A stretch of DNA of 64,000 bases, taken from the NCBI RefSeq assembly GCF_002073975.1, contig NZ_CP020384.1, positions 3,410,001 through 3,474,000 on the forward strand. Direction: 5' to 3'. Under the pieces are notes generated by a model. It did not search any database. It was not told where the DNA came from and was given only the letters and a program-made list of their open reading frames with translations. This stretch comes from Rhodovulum sp. MB263 (GTDB lineage: Bacteria > Pseudomonadota > Alphaproteobacteria > Rhodobacterales > Rhodobacteraceae). Both the position numbers and the translations under genes were made by a program. Shown one piece after another: positions 52,383 to 63,983 of this stretch; position 1 is the first letter of the stretch, and each line of letters begins with the position of its first letter.

Positions 52383-53050
52383 ACCGTCTCTCCCACCAGC
52401 GCCAGCACCGCCCGGGGCAGATCGGCGAAGCGCTCGACCACCGCATCGGCCGCGCCCAGCCGGTCGGCCGGGTGATACCCCCAGGCCACGGCCAGGGTGC
52501 GCACGCCGGCGGCACGGCCCATCTCCATGTCGAATTCGGTATCGCCGATCATCACCGCCCGGTCGGGCGCGACGCCGGTCTCGGCCAGAGCGGCCAGCAC
52601 CATCGAGGGATGCGGCTTCGAGGGATGGTCGTCCGAGACCTGCCGGGTCGCGAAATGACCCGCCAGCCCATGCGACGCGAGAATCGCGTCGAGCCCGCGC
52701 CGCGACTTGCCGGTGGCGATGCCCAGTTCCATCCCGTCGACCGCCAGAAGCGCGTCGAGCGCCGCGGCCGCGCCGGGAAAGAGCGGCGAGGCCGACTGCC
52801 CCGCCCTGAGCGAGAAGAAGGACTGCCGGTAGGCCTCGACCATGCGGCCACGCCGGTCGGGCCCGAGCCCCGGCGCCAGCGCCTCGATCGCCAGCGGCAG
52901 AGACAGGCCGACGACGCCCAGCACCTCGGCATGAGGCGGCACGGCCAGACCCTCGGCCGCGAAGGCCGCTTCCATCGCGCCCGCGATATGGGCCTGACTG
53001 TCGACAAGGGTGCCGTCGACATCGAAGATCGCAAGGCGGCGGGCGGTCAT
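52379..53050 (-). CDS. HAD-family hydrolase (phosphoglycolate phosphatase-like)
   Basis: A 223-residue HAD phosphatase: nucleophile motif FDVDGTLVDS (Asp10, Asp12), motif II ATGKSRRG, Lys in DDHPSKPHPSM and acidic motif MIGDTEFDMEM. The C1-type cap domain lies at about 17-85. The physiological substrate is unknown. It overlaps both neighbours by 4 bases. Confidence 0.9.
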   Translation of the reverse strand: MTARRLAIFDVDGTLVDSQAHIAGAMEAAFAAEGLAVPPHAEVLGVVGLSLPLAIEALAPGLGPDRRGRMVEAYRQSFFSLRAGQSASPLFPGAAAALDALLAVDGMELGIATGKSRRGLDAILASHGLAGHFATRQVSDDHPSKPHPSMVLAALAETGVAPDRAVMIGDTEFDMEMGRAAGVRTLAVAWGYHPADRLGAADAVVERFADLPRAVLALVGETV

Positions 53051-54090
53051 TCCAGCTCCTCGAACGGGTCAAGCGGGACATCGGACTCGGACCAGCCGAG
53101 CATCTCCCAGGTGCGTTTCATATGCGGCGGCAGCGGCGCGGTCAGCCTGAGATGCGCACCGGTCACAGGATGGGTCAGCGACAGGTGGCGGGCATGCAGA
53201 TGCAGCTTGCGGCTGATCTCGCCGCCCAGCTGCGCGCCCCAGCCCTCGCCCAGGTTCTCCTGCCCCGAACCGCCATATTTTCCGTCGCCGACAATGGGAT
53301 GCCCGATCTCGGCCATATGCGCGCGCAGCTGATGGGTGCGGCCCGTCACCGGCACCAGCGCACACCAGCTGGCCCGCGTTCCCAGCGCCGAGAGCACCGC
53401 GTAATCCGAGGTGGCGCGCTTGGCGCCCTCGGTCTGATCGACCTTGGCGGGGTGGATGCAGAGCATCTTCTCGCCCTCGCCCTTGCTGCCATGGCCGGGC
53501 GCCTTGACCAGCCCGAAGCGGATCGTGCCCATCCGCGGATGCGGCACGCCCGCCACCACGGCCCAGTAGATCTTGCGGGTCTCGCGGGCACGGAAGGCAG
53601 AGGTCAGGTCCTTGGCAACGGCACGGGTCCGCGCGAGGATCAGCACACCCGACGTGTCGCGGTCGAGCCGGTGCACCAGGCGCGGGTTTTCGTCATAACC
53701 GAAGCGCAGCGCCTCGCCCATGCCGTCGACATGGCGCGCCTGGCCGCTGCCGCCCTGCACCGGCAGCCCCGGCGGCTTGTTCAGCGCGATGATATGGGCG
53801 TCGCGGAAGATCACGCAGCTGCGGATCATCTCGGCATCGGCCTCAGAGACCTTGGGCTTGGGCGCGGCCTCTATCTGACCCGGCTCGGGCAGCGGCGGCA
53901 CCCGCACCTGCTGGCCCTCTTCCAACCGTGTGGCGGGCTTGGCCCGGCCGCCATCGACCCGGATCTCGCCCTTGCGGCACAGCTTCTCGATCCGCCCCTG
54001 CGAGACATGGGGAAACTGCCGCCGGAACCAGCGGTCGAGCCGCTGGTCGCCATCGCCGCGCGCGACTGTCAGGGTTTGAACGCCACTCAT
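53047..54090 (-). CDS. RluA-family pseudouridine synthase (RluC-like)
   Basis: A 347-residue enzyme with an N-terminal S4 RNA-binding domain (RLDRWFRRQFPHVSQGRIEK) and the catalytic HRLDRDTSG (Asp143). Also present are GRTHQLRAHMAEIGHPIVGD and the end HLSLTHPVTG. RluC modifies 23S rRNA; length and S4 domain fit, but target assignment is inference. The start is ATG 54090, overlapping crcB by 4 bases. Confidence 0.9.
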   Translation of the reverse strand: MSGVQTLTVARGDGDQRLDRWFRRQFPHVSQGRIEKLCRKGEIRVDGGRAKPATRLEEGQQVRVPPLPEPGQIEAAPKPKVSEADAEMIRSCVIFRDAHIIALNKPPGLPVQGGSGQARHVDGMGEALRFGYDENPRLVHRLDRDTSGVLILARTRAVAKDLTSAFRARETRKIYWAVVAGVPHPRMGTIRFGLVKAPGHGSKGEGEKMLCIHPAKVDQTEGAKRATSDYAVLSALGTRASWCALVPVTGRTHQLRAHMAEIGHPIVGDGKYGGSGQENLGEGWGAQLGGEISRKLHLHARHLSLTHPVTGAHLRLTAPLPPHMKRTWEMLGWSESDVPLDPFEELE

Positions 54091-54467
54091 GTCAGAAGGC
54101 TCCGCATCAACCAAAAGGCGAGCGCGATGGCGCTCAGGGACAGGATCAGCGAGCCCGCCACGTAGGCGATCGCCAGCTCGGCCTGACCGCGTTCGAACAG
54201 CGTCATCGCATCGAGCGAGAAGGACGAGAAGGTGGTGAAGCCGCCCAGAAGACCGATCTGGAAGAACGGCGCGAAGGGCGTGCCGCCCTTCTTGGCCAGA
54301 ACCACGATCAGCACACCCATCAGGAACGAGCCCAGAACATTGACGAAGATCGTGCCCCAGGGAAAGCCGCGCCCCAAGAGCGACGTGGCCGCCACACCGG
54401 AAAGATACCGGCCCACGGAGCCGATTGCGCCCCCGAGGGCCACTTGCAGGAGTGTCGCGCCAGTCAT
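54087..54467 (-). CDS. crcB: Fluoride channel CrcB/Fluc
   Basis: A 126-residue four-helix membrane protein: GGAIGSVGRYLSG, GTIFVNVLGSFLMG and the signature GGFTTFSSFSLD, with the Na-binding and Phe-box residues. It forms dual-topology dimers that expel fluoride. No fluoride riboswitch was seen upstream; the gene follows rarA by 31 bases. Confidence 0.95.
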   Translation of the reverse strand: MTGATLLQVALGGAIGSVGRYLSGVAATSLLGRGFPWGTIFVNVLGSFLMGVLIVVLAKKGGTPFAPFFQIGLLGGFTTFSSFSLDAMTLFERGQAELAIAYVAGSLILSLSAIALAFWLMRSLLT

Positions 54468-54498
54468 GGGCCTCCCATCGCCCCGCCGGGCGGGCTTG

Positions 54499-55815
54499 TC
54501 AACCGTCCTGCCGCCGCTCGCGCAGCTTTGAGAAATAGTCCAGCCGCCGTTTCAGCTCGCGCTCGAAACCGCGCTCGACGGGCGTGTAGTAGACGCCCCG
54601 CTTCATGCTTTCGGGAAAGTAGTTCTGCCCCGAGAAGGCGTCCTCGGCATCGTGGTCGTACTGATAGCCCGCGCCGAAGCCCTGTTCCTTCATCAGCCGG
54701 GTCGGCGCGTTCAGGATATGCCTGGGCGGGGGCTCCGATCCGGTCTTCTGCGCCGCCTGCCGCGCGGCCTTGTAGGCGCTGTAGCCCGCATTCGATTTCG
54801 GCGCGAGCGCCAGATAGATCACCGCCTGCGCCAGCGCCAGTTCGCCCTCGGGCGACCCCAGCCGTTCATAGACCGACCAGGCGTCAAGACAGACGGTCTG
54901 GGCCTGCGGATCGGCAAGTCCGATATCCTCGACGCTCATGCGCACGATCCGGCGCGCCAGAAAGCGCGGGTCCTCGCCGCCTTCAAGCATCCGCGTCAAC
55001 CAGTACAGCGCCGCATCCGGGTCCGAGCCCCGGACCGATTTGTGCAGCGCCGAGATCAGGTTGTAATGGCCGTCGCCGCTCTTGTCATATTGCGCCGCGC
55101 GCTTCTGCAGCCGCCGGGCAAGATCGGCGGGCGCCAGCGGCCCCGTCACCTTCCAGGCCATGAGCTGCTCGATCAGGTTCAGAAGCGCCCGCCCGTCGCC
55201 ATCGGCCATGGCGATCAGATCGTCCCGCGCCTCGCCGGTCAGGGGCAGCGGGCGACCGATCTCGTGCTCGGCGCGCTGCGCCAGCAGTTCCAGATGCGCG
55301 GGGTCGAGCCGTTCCAGCACCAGCACCTGCGACCGCGACAGAAGGGCCGCGTTCAGCTCGAAGCTGGGGTTTTCGGTGGTCGCGCCGACCAGCAGGATGG
55401 TGCCATCCTCCATATGCGGCAGGAAGCCGTCCTGCTGGGCCTTGTTGAAGCGGTGGATCTCGTCGACGAACAGAAGCGTACCCTGCCCGTTGGCATGGCG
55501 CAGCCTTGCGGCCTCGAACACCTTCTTGAGTTCGGCCACACCCGAGAAGATCGCGCTGATCTGCACGAAGGCCAGATCGGTCTCGTCGGCCAGAAGCCGC
55601 GCGATGGTGGTCTTGCCGACGCCAGGCGGGCCCCAGAAGATCAGGGAGGAGAGCGTGCCGGCCGCCAGCATCACGCCAAGGGACCCCTCCGGGCCCAGGA
55701 CATGCTCCTGCCCGATCACCTCGGCCAGCCGCCTCGGGCGCAGCCGGTCTGCCAGCGGGCGCGGCCCGGAGCGGTCGGAAGCGGCAGACGGGGTCCGGTC
55801 GAAAAGGTCAGTCAT
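54499..55815 (-). CDS. rarA: Replication-associated recombination protein A (RarA/MgsA)
   Basis: A 438-residue AAA+ ATPase. It shows GQEHVLGPEG, Walker A GPPGVGKT (62-69), Walker B LLFVDEIHRF, sensor 1 LLVGATTENPSF and a C-terminal clamp-loader-like tetramerisation domain (GSDPDAALYWLTRMLEGGED). It acts at stalled replication forks. It starts 24 bases after the Deg protease stop. Confidence 0.95.
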   Translation of the reverse strand: MTDLFDRTPSAASDRSGPRPLADRLRPRRLAEVIGQEHVLGPEGSLGVMLAAGTLSSLIFWGPPGVGKTTIARLLADETDLAFVQISAIFSGVAELKKVFEAARLRHANGQGTLLFVDEIHRFNKAQQDGFLPHMEDGTILLVGATTENPSFELNAALLSRSQVLVLERLDPAHLELLAQRAEHEIGRPLPLTGEARDDLIAMADGDGRALLNLIEQLMAWKVTGPLAPADLARRLQKRAAQYDKSGDGHYNLISALHKSVRGSDPDAALYWLTRMLEGGEDPRFLARRIVRMSVEDIGLADPQAQTVCLDAWSVYERLGSPEGELALAQAVIYLALAPKSNAGYSAYKAARQAAQKTGSEPPPRHILNAPTRLMKEQGFGAGYQYDHDAEDAFSGQNYFPESMKRGVYYTPVERGFERELKRRLDYFSKLRERRQDG

Positions 55816-55838
55816 CGGGGCAGCCTATGCCAGAGCGC

Positions 55839-57227
<1,389 letters not shown>

Positions 57228-57363
57228 CGGAACGCTCCGGATCGGCGGCATGGCCGATCATATGCGGCCGCACGCGCCCGAGTTCAACGGCGGGTCCATG
57301 CAAGCGCGGGCGGGGCGCGCCGGTTACCCCCGCGCGCCCCGCCCCCTCGCCGGTCCTGACAGT

Positions 57364-57954
57364 CTAGTGCAGGTTCGTGGCGAAGTTCATGGAAATCACC
57401 TGGTTCCGGATCCCGTCTATCTCCATCACCGGCCCCATCGCGGTCATGTCGATCCCGACCCGCTTGTTCCAGAGCGGCCAGTTGGCATTCAGCAGGGCCA
57501 GACACTGGCTGGCGCCCAGACTACGTGCGGCGCGCGCCAGTTCCTGGACCAGGTTGAAATAGATCGGCCGGCGCTGATGCAGCGGGACCTTCTGGGTGAC
57601 GAAGCCGCGCGAGCTTTCCCAGACCGTATCCGCCACCGGCGCCTCGTCATAGAGAAGCTCCGAGGGGATCGTGTCCAGAAGCCCTTTCTGGGCGTCGCGG
57701 ATCATGTAGGAATAGATGCCGCAGCGCGCCGTGGTCGGGGTCAGCCGGTTGCCGGCGAGGACCTGCCCCAGCTCGTCATGCACGACCACCCAGCGGCTGG
57801 CCGGGGTGTCGTACTGGTCATATTCCATCCCCATCGCTTCGGGCAGGTCCCATTTGTTGCGCTCGATGAAAAGATCTTTGCGCGCACGAAGCATGTTGGC
57901 GAAAAGCTCGCCGTGATTGTGGATGTTCTCGAAAGACAGAGTCGTGGTCTGCAT
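57364..57954 (-). CDS. Acyl-homoserine-lactone synthase (LuxI family)
   Basis: A 196-residue autoinducer synthase with the invariant residues Arg25, Phe29, Trp35, Asp46, Asp49, Arg70 and the VWESSRGFV motif (Glu113, Arg116). It makes an N-acyl-homoserine lactone from SAM and acyl-ACP. AGGAGG sits six bases before the ATG. It lies 55 bases downstream of the luxR gene on the same strand, so both may be co-transcribed. Acyl-chain length cannot be predicted. Confidence 0.93.
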   Translation of the reverse strand: MQTTTLSFENIHNHGELFANMLRARKDLFIERNKWDLPEAMGMEYDQYDTPASRWVVVHDELGQVLAGNRLTPTTARCGIYSYMIRDAQKGLLDTIPSELLYDEAPVADTVWESSRGFVTQKVPLHQRRPIYFNLVQELARAARSLGASQCLALLNANWPLWNKRVGIDMTAMGPVMEIDGIRNQVISMNFATNLH

Positions 57955-58009
57955 AAGTGCCTCCTGCAGGTTTGGTGGTGGGTAAAAACCGTGCGGAGGG
58001 CGACTGCCG

Positions 58010-58621
58010 TCACAGCAGCCTGTAGTCCTTTGCGCGCTGAATCGCTTCGGCCGTGGTGCGCGCCATCAGCCTCTGACGGGCAGAGGAGAGCCTGGCCTTG
58101 AGCGCACTTTCCGAGATCCCCAGCTTGCAGGCAGCAGCTGCGTGGCGATCGCCGTCCGCAATGCATTTCAGCGCATCGATCTGAGCCTTGGTCAGTTCTT
58201 CGGGTGGCTCGGTCATGTCGTGAAGACGACGCACGAGGGCTTCGATCTGGGCGATCTCGGCGTCCTCATATTCCCGATCTGCTCTTGCCACACTCGCGAT
58301 GGTCCTGGAGGTAATGGGGCCCCAGGAGATCGTTACGCCGTATTTGAGACCGAACCGCGCAGCATTGAGGAAGATGCCGAAAGGGTCGGGAATCCTGTCA
58401 TTGCTCCACCGTGTCGCGCCCGTGGTGGAAAAGCCCCAGGCGACCGAGGGGTCACGCAGGAGGTAGCCGTGTTCGGTGTAATGGGCCAGCCATTCGGGGG
58501 CGTAGGTCTGGAACGCGATCAGCGGCGAGGTAAAGCGGATATGCAAGCCGATATTGTACCCCTGAGGCGCCAGCGCATCGAGGATCCGTAACTCCCGGTC
58601 GAAGATCGACTTTTCGAACAT
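58010..58621 (-). CDS. LuxR-family quorum-sensing regulator
   Basis: A 203-residue regulator. An autoinducer-binding domain (about 15-130) is followed by a LuxR HTH: ELTKAQIDALKCIADGDRHA then CKLGISESALKARLSSARQR. The binding pocket shows the usual Trp and Asp (PEWLAHYTEHGYLLRDPSVA). The protein is shorter than the 235-250 residues common in the family. The HTH lacks the classic A-A-x-x-L spacing and may recognise an unusual box. The AHL from the adjoining synthase is the likely ligand. Confidence 0.88.
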   Translation of the reverse strand: MFEKSIFDRELRILDALAPQGYNIGLHIRFTSPLIAFQTYAPEWLAHYTEHGYLLRDPSVAWGFSTTGATRWSNDRIPDPFGIFLNAARFGLKYGVTISWGPITSRTIASVARADREYEDAEIAQIEALVRRLHDMTEPPEELTKAQIDALKCIADGDRHAAAACKLGISESALKARLSSARQRLMARTTAEAIQRAKDYRLL

Positions 58622-58695
58622 GACTTTTTAGACAAGTTGCCTGAGACCCCGTCAACCTTAAATTGGAAAAGGTAATGTGACGTAGTTTTAAGAGT

Positions 58696-58914
58696 ATGAC
58701 GGAGTGTCCAGTGCAGGCGATACACCCGATTTTATTTAATCGTGTCATGCGCCTGCCCAGCTCGCTCAGACGCGAGGTGCTGGAATATGCGGGTTCGGCA
58801 AGTCTGGCAGACGACCAGATCAGGTCGCTGCTCGACGACATATGCAATGTGATAGAGAACGAGCATCTGGCCCGGCCCCGGATCAGCCCTCTTGGGCGTC
58901 TGCGCGCGGGCTGA
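58696..58914 (+). CDS. Possible 72-residue protein divergent from luxR
   Basis: The frame codes a mostly helical soluble peptide (FNRVMRLPSSLRREVLEYAG, SLADDQIRSLLDDICNVIEN). It shares a 75-base AT-rich control region with luxR and could be under the same regulation. No clear ribosome site and no recognised family; it may be an uncharacterised small regulator or a spurious frame. Confidence 0.45.
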   Translation: MTECPVQAIHPILFNRVMRLPSSLRREVLEYAGSASLADDQIRSLLDDICNVIENEHLARPRISPLGRLRAG

Positions 58915-58954
58915 GGCTTTCAGAAGACCTTCAAGACCAGGGGTGGCGAAGTAG

Positions 58955-58986
58955 AAAAAGGGGTCCTGCCTGCCGGCGGGACCCCT
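58955..58986 (-). terminator. Terminator of the ribosomal/rpoA operon
   Basis: On the minus strand GGGGTCC pairs with GGACCCC (58979-58985 with 58960-58966) and is followed by TTTTTC. It is placed 28 bases after the rplQ stop, a standard intrinsic terminator for the alpha operon. Confidence 0.88.
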
Positions 58987-59013
58987 GATTTCTAACCGAA
59001 CCGAGCAGTCGTC

Positions 59014-59433
59014 TCAGTCTTCGGCAGCCTCTTCGGCTTCGAGACGCGCGCGGTCCGCGGCCCCTTTCGCATCGGCATCGCGGTCAACGAATTCGACGAT
59101 GGCCATCGGTGCCATGTCGCCATAGCGGAAGCCGGCCTTCAGCACGCGGACATAGCCGCCCTGACGTTCGGCGTAGCGCGGGCCCAGCACATCGAACAGT
59201 TTCTCCACATGGGCGTCCTGTTTCAGGCGCGAGGCGGCCTGGCGACGGGCATGCAGATCGCCGCGCTTGCCAAGCGTGATCAGCTTGTCGGCGATGCGCT
59301 TGAGTTCCTTGGCCTTGGGCAGGGTGGTCTTGATCTGCTCATGCTCGATCAGCGAGCCGGCCATGTTGGCGAACAGCGCCTTGCGGTGTTCGTGGGTACG
59401 GTTCAGACGGCGGTAGCCGCGGGCGTGACGCAT
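59014..59433 (-). CDS. rplQ: 50S ribosomal protein L17
   Basis: A 139-residue L17: [40 protein letters not shown] and [20 protein letters not shown], with the acidic tail common in alphaproteobacteria. It is the last gene of the operon, 121 bases after rpoA. Confidence 0.97.
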   Translation of the reverse strand: MRHARGYRRLNRTHEHRKALFANMAGSLIEHEQIKTTLPKAKELKRIADKLITLGKRGDLHARRQAASRLKQDAHVEKLFDVLGPRYAERQGGYVRVLKAGFRYGDMAPMAIVEFVDRDADAKGAADRARLEAEEAAED

Positions 59434-59554
59434 TTTTCAACTCCTTGGTTTTACTTTGTCCGGCAGCCCTGCGTTATGGGCCGCTCTCCTTGGGGCGGAA
59501 TTGCCCGGGGTCGCAGGGACCGGACGGCGTACCGCCCGGCCCCGATCCGTGGTC

Positions 59555-60571
59555 TCAGAACTGGTCCTCGAATTTCTTGGCCAGTTCCTCGATGTTCTCC
59601 GGCGGCCATTCCTCGACATCCATGCCGAGGTGAAGACCCATGCCGGAAAGCACTTCCTTGATCTCGTTCAGCGACTTGCGGCCGAAGTTCGGGGTCCGCA
59701 GCATCTCGGCCTCGGTCTTCTGGATCAGGTCGCCGATATAGACGATGTTGTCGTTCTTCAGGCAGTTGGCCGACCGCACCGACAGCTCGAGCTCGTCCAC
59801 CTTCTTCAGCAGAAGCGGGTTGAACTCGAGCCCGTCATCATCCGCCTCACGGCTGGCCGATTCCGGCTCGTCGAAGTTGACGAAGATCGACAGCTGATCC
59901 TGCAGAATACGCGCGGCAAAGGCCACGGCATCGTCAGGCGCAACCGACCCGTCGGTCTCGATCTTCAGGGTCAGCTTGTCATAATCCAGCACCTGGCCCT
60001 CGCGGGTCGGCTGGACGTCATAGGCCACCTTCTTGACCGGCGAATAGATCGCATCGATCGGAATGAGACCGATCGGGGCGTCCTCGGGCCGGTTCTTGTC
60101 AGCGGCGACATAGCCCTTGCCGGTATTGACGGTCAGTTCCATGAACAGATCGGCGCCATCGTCGAGGTGGCAGATCACATGGTCGCGGTTCAGAACCTCG
60201 ATGCCTGCGCTTTCCGAGATCTCGCCCGCGGTGACCACGGCCGGCCCCTTGGCCGAGATCGACAGCCGTTTCGGGCCCTCGACATCCATCCGCAGCGCGA
60301 CGCCCTTGAGGTTCAGCACGATGTCGGTCACGTCCTCGCGGACCCCCGCCACCGAAGAGAACTCATGCAGCACGTTGTCGATCTGCACGGAGGTGATGGC
60401 CGCGCCCTGCAGCGAGCTCATCAGCACCCGGCGCAAGGCGTTCCCGAGGGTCAGACCGAAGCCCCGTTCCAGCGGCTCGGCGACGACCGTCGCCTCCCGC
60501 GCCGGATCGTTGCCGGGCTTGATCTCGAGCTGGGTCGGCTTGATGAGTTCCTGCCAGTTCTTGTGGATCAT
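59555..60571 (-). CDS. rpoA: RNA polymerase alpha subunit
   Basis: A 338-residue alpha subunit. The N-terminal assembly domain has [20 protein letters not shown] and the C-terminal domain [20 protein letters not shown] with the 265-type DNA-binding helix and [18 protein letters not shown]. Full length and normal. It lies 116 bases after rpsK, unusually wide for this operon. Confidence 0.98.
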   Translation of the reverse strand: MIHKNWQELIKPTQLEIKPGNDPAREATVVAEPLERGFGLTLGNALRRVLMSSLQGAAITSVQIDNVLHEFSSVAGVREDVTDIVLNLKGVALRMDVEGPKRLSISAKGPAVVTAGEISESAGIEVLNRDHVICHLDDGADLFMELTVNTGKGYVAADKNRPEDAPIGLIPIDAIYSPVKKVAYDVQPTREGQVLDYDKLTLKIETDGSVAPDDAVAFAARILQDQLSIFVNFDEPESASREADDDGLEFNPLLLKKVDELELSVRSANCLKNDNIVYIGDLIQKTEAEMLRTPNFGRKSLNEIKEVLSGMGLHLGMDVEEWPPENIEELAKKFEDQF

Positions 60572-60687
60572 GCGTGTCTCCTCAATTCCTGCCCGCAGCC
60601 CATGTCCAGAAGCAGCAGACGCCCGAGGTCAATGAAGACAGGCTCGGGCCACGCGACAACCGCGCAGCCCGAGCAAAAGATGCGGGA

Positions 60688-61077
60688 TCAGACCCGGCGG
60701 CGCTTCGGCGGACGGCAGCCGTTATGCGCGATCGGGGTCACGTCGCGGATGGACGTGATGTTGAAGCCGACAGCCGCCAGCGCACGCAGCGCGCTTTCAC
60801 GACCGGAGCCGGGGCCCTGAACTTCGACTTCAAGGGTCTTGACGCCATGTTCCTGAGCCTTGCGGCCGGCATCCTCGGCGGCCATCTGGGCGGCATAAGG
60901 CGTCGACTTGCGCGACCCCTTGAAGCCCATCGTGCCGGCGGACGACCAGGAAATGGCGTTGCCCTGCACGTCCGAGATCAGGATCTTGGTGTTGTTGAAG
61001 GACGAGTTCACATGCGCCACGCCAGCGGCGATGTTCTTGCGTTCCTTGCGGCGGACCCGGGTTTTATCGCGTGCCAT
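60688..61077 (-). CDS. rpsK: 30S ribosomal protein S11
   Basis: A 129-residue S11: [40 protein letters not shown] and the end [14 protein letters not shown]. It is separated from rpsM by 15 bases. Confidence 0.98.
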   Translation of the reverse strand: MARDKTRVRRKERKNIAAGVAHVNSSFNNTKILISDVQGNAISWSSAGTMGFKGSRKSTPYAAQMAAEDAGRKAQEHGVKTLEVEVQGPGSGRESALRALAAVGFNITSIRDVTPIAHNGCRPPKRRRV

Positions 61078-61092
61078 ATATCGAGCCCTCCC

Positions 61093-61461
61093 TTATTTCT
61101 TCTTGCCGGCGATGGGTTTCGCCGGACCCTTGCGGGTGCGGGCGTTGGTATGCGTGCGCTGGCCACGAACCGGCAGGTTGCGGCGGTGACGCAGGCCGCG
61201 ATAGCAGCCAAGGTCCATCAGGCGCTTGATGTTCATCTGAATCTCGCGGCGCAGGTCGCCCTCGACAGTCAGGTTCGCGTCGATATGCTCGCGGATCGAC
61301 AGCACTTCGGCATCCGAAAGCTCATTGACCCGGCGGCTCTTTTCGATGCCCACGGCCTCGCAGATCGCCTCGGCAGTGGACTGCCCGATGCCATGGATGT
61401 AGGTCAGGGCGATGGGCACCCGTTTTCCGGTGGGGATGTTGACGCCAGCAATACGTGCCAC
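61093..61461 (-). CDS. rpsM: 30S ribosomal protein S13
   Basis: A 122-residue S13: [40 protein letters not shown] and basic tail [12 protein letters not shown]. It follows a 400-base gap after adk, so it may have its own promoter. Confidence 0.98.
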   Translation of the reverse strand: MARIAGVNIPTGKRVPIALTYIHGIGQSTAEAICEAVGIEKSRRVNELSDAEVLSIREHIDANLTVEGDLRREIQMNIKRLMDLGCYRGLRHRRNLPVRGQRTHTNARTRKGPAKPIAGKKK

Positions 61462-61464
61462 GCG

Positions 61465-61865
61465 CTATCTTCCTTTCGTTGCGGTTCCGTCGCTCCAGAA
61501 CCTTTTTTCACAACTATGGCCCGAAAGCCTGTCGCCTCCGGGCCGCCTTGAATGACCGCCGGGCCGGGTCAGCTTCACCCCTGCGGCAATTGGTCGATTC
61601 TCATTCGAGAGGCCGTGCGTAGGGCGATTCCGGCACTCCGTCAAGGGGGTTAATACCGTGTCAAGATCGGCGTCACGGATGTTGTCGCCCATTCGCGACA
61701 ACATCCGGCCGAAGAAGCCCGGCAGAGGCGCTGAGCGTCCGGATCCGGCAAGGCGCGGGACAGGGACGTTTTCCGGGCCGATGGAGCGGCCCGGCGGCCC
61801 GGCATCTGCGAGAGCGCGGATCCGACAGCGGCGCGGGCCGGACGGCATCCCGTCCGGCCGGAAGG
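61465..61865. other. Long gap between adk and rpsM with a strong stem-loop
   Basis: About 400 bases without a gene inside a ribosomal operon. A perfect 12-bp stem GGATGTTGTCGC/GCGACAACATCC with a 6-base loop lies at 61677-61706. No T-run follows it on either strand. The gap may hold a promoter for rpsM-rpsK-rpoA-rplQ and an RNA processing site. Confidence 0.6.
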
Positions 61866-62510
61866 TCAGGCGTCGAGAACGGACTTGATGGCGCCTGAAA
61901 CCTCGTCGATCTCGCCCAGGCCGTTGACGCCGGTCAGATCGCCCTTGGCGTAGTAATAGCCGATCAAGGGAGAGGTCTTCTTGTAATATTCCATCAGCCG
62001 CTGGCGCAGGCTGTCTTCATTGTCATCGGCCCGACGCTTGAACTCGGTGCCGCCGCATTTGGTGCATTTGCCATCGGCCGGGATCGGCTTGGTCAGGTCG
62101 TTATAGACCTCGCCGCAATTGCCGCAGGTCGAGCGCGCGGTAATCCGTGCCACCAGGGCCTCGTCATCGACCCGCATCTCGATCACGGCGTCCAGCTTCT
62201 GCCCCATCCGTTCGAGCAGAGCCCCCAGCGCGTCGGCCTGGGCCAGCGTCCGGGGAAACCCGTCGAAGATGAAGCCGCCGCCGGCGTCTTCCGCAAGCTT
62301 CTCGGCAATCAGTCCGATAACGATCTCGTCGGTCACCAGTTCGCCGCGATCCATGACCTCGGCCACCTTCCTTCCCATCTCGGTTCCGGAGCTGCGCGCC
62401 TCGCGCAGCATGTCGCCGGTGGAAAGCTGGGTCATGCCCCGTTCCTCCACGAGCCGGCGGGCCTGCGTGCCCTTACCGGCTCCGGGGGGGCCCAGAAGGA
62501 TGATATTCAT
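61866..62510 (-). CDS. adk: Adenylate kinase
   Basis: A 214-residue long-form adenylate kinase. The P-loop is GPPGAGKG (7-14); LIDs carry CGNC and CTKC, so the lid is zinc-binding. [13 protein letters not shown] is the AMP-site segment. It interconverts ATP, AMP and ADP. It overlaps the secY stop by 4 bases, as in other alphaproteobacterial spc operons. Confidence 0.97.
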   Translation of the reverse strand: MNIILLGPPGAGKGTQARRLVEERGMTQLSTGDMLREARSSGTEMGRKVAEVMDRGELVTDEIVIGLIAEKLAEDAGGGFIFDGFPRTLAQADALGALLERMGQKLDAVIEMRVDDEALVARITARSTCGNCGEVYNDLTKPIPADGKCTKCGGTEFKRRADDNEDSLRQRLMEYYKKTSPLIGYYYAKGDLTGVNGLGEIDEVSGAIKSVLDA

Positions 62511-63865
62511 CTGCGAGCTGTCCCTTTTCTTGCGTTCTTGCGCTTACGCCGAAGTTGCGATTTCTCGATCATCCCCTCGTACTGATGCGCCAGCAGATGG
62601 GACTGGACCTGTTGGATCGTGTCCATCGTGACAGAGACCACGATCAGGACGGAGGTGCCGCCGAAATAGAACGGAATGGAAAGCTGCGAGCGCAGGATCT
62701 CGGGCAGAAGACAGACGAGCGCCAGATAGGCCGAGCCCAGCACAAGCACCCGGTTGACCACGTAATCGAGATAGTCCTGGGTCCGTTTGCCGGGCCGGAT
62801 GCCCGGAATGAAGCCGTTCTGGTTCTTCAGGTTGTCTGCCACATCCTCGGTCTTGAAGGCGACGTTGAACGTGTAGAAATACGTGAAGAACACGATCATG
62901 GCCGAGAAGAACAACAGGTAAAGCGGCTGACCCGGGCCGAAATAGGCCAGGATCAACGACATCACCGGCCCGGTCTGACTGCCCGAGAAGGTCGAGATCG
63001 TCGTCGGCAAGAGCAGCAGCGACGAGGCGAAGATCGCCGGGATCACGCCCGCCGGGTTGACCTTGACAGGCAGGTGGCTCGACCCGCCGTCATACATCTT
63101 CATGCCGACCTGACGCCGCGGATACTGGATATGGATCTTGCGCAGCGCCCGCTCCATGAACACCACGAAGGCAATCACCGCGACCACCATGATCAGCACG
63201 CCGACGATGACGCCGGGATGGATCACGCCCGACCGGCCCTGGCTCAGGAACTGGGCCAGTGCCGCAGGCGCCTGGGCAATGATGCCGACGAAGATGATCA
63301 GCGAGATGCCGTTGCCGACGCCGCGGGCAGTGATCTGCTCGCCCAGCCACATCAGGAACATGGTGCCGCCGACAATTGTGATCACGGTCGAGGCACGGAA
63401 GAACCAGCCCGGATCGGTCGCAAGGCTGCCCGCCTCGAGGCTGACCGCCAGACCGTAGGCCTGGAACGCCGCAAGCAGGACGGTGCCATAGCGGGTATAC
63501 TGGTTGATCTTCTTGCGGCCCTGTTCGCCCTCTTTCTTGAGCGCCTCGAGCTGGGGGACCATCGCCGCCAGAAGCTGGACGATGATCGAGGCCGAGATAT
63601 AGGGCATGATCCCCAGAGCGAAGATCCCCATCCGTCCCAGCGCGCCGCCGGTGAACATCGAGAGGATGCCGCCAAGACCGGTCGAGGCGCGCTCCATGAA
63701 GTCGCGAAGCGCCGCCCCGTCAATGCCGGGAACGGGGATGTAGGTGCCAAGCCGGTAGACGATCAGAAGCCCCAGGGTGAACAGGATCCTCTGGCGCAGC
63801 TCGGAGGCCTTGCCGAAGGCCCCCCAGCTCATGTTCGCCGCCATTTGCTCTGCTGCTGATGCCAT
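62507..63865 (-). CDS. secY: Protein translocase subunit SecY
   Basis: A 452-residue SecY with ten membrane helices. [20 protein letters not shown] opens helix 1, [20 protein letters not shown] is the helix 2 lateral-gate region, and the cytoplasmic loops and [20 protein letters not shown] end are typical. It is the channel of the Sec system. Confidence 0.98.
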   Translation of the reverse strand: MASAAEQMAANMSWGAFGKASELRQRILFTLGLLIVYRLGTYIPVPGIDGAALRDFMERASTGLGGILSMFTGGALGRMGIFALGIMPYISASIIVQLLAAMVPQLEALKKEGEQGRKKINQYTRYGTVLLAAFQAYGLAVSLEAGSLATDPGWFFRASTVITIVGGTMFLMWLGEQITARGVGNGISLIIFVGIIAQAPAALAQFLSQGRSGVIHPGVIVGVLIMVVAVIAFVVFMERALRKIHIQYPRRQVGMKMYDGGSSHLPVKVNPAGVIPAIFASSLLLLPTTISTFSGSQTGPVMSLILAYFGPGQPLYLLFFSAMIVFFTYFYTFNVAFKTEDVADNLKNQNGFIPGIRPGKRTQDYLDYVVNRVLVLGSAYLALVCLLPEILRSQLSIPFYFGGTSVLIVVSVTMDTIQQVQSHLLAHQYEGMIEKSQLRRKRKNARKGTARR

Positions 63866-63983
63866 GCTGAGCCTCTTTCAAGGACAGCGCCGCCGGGCCG
63901 TCTTCCGGCTCCGGCGGCGCATTGGAAAACTATGGGAGATTTAAGCGGCGCGGACGCCGCCCACAATCCCTTAATTCGAAGCC

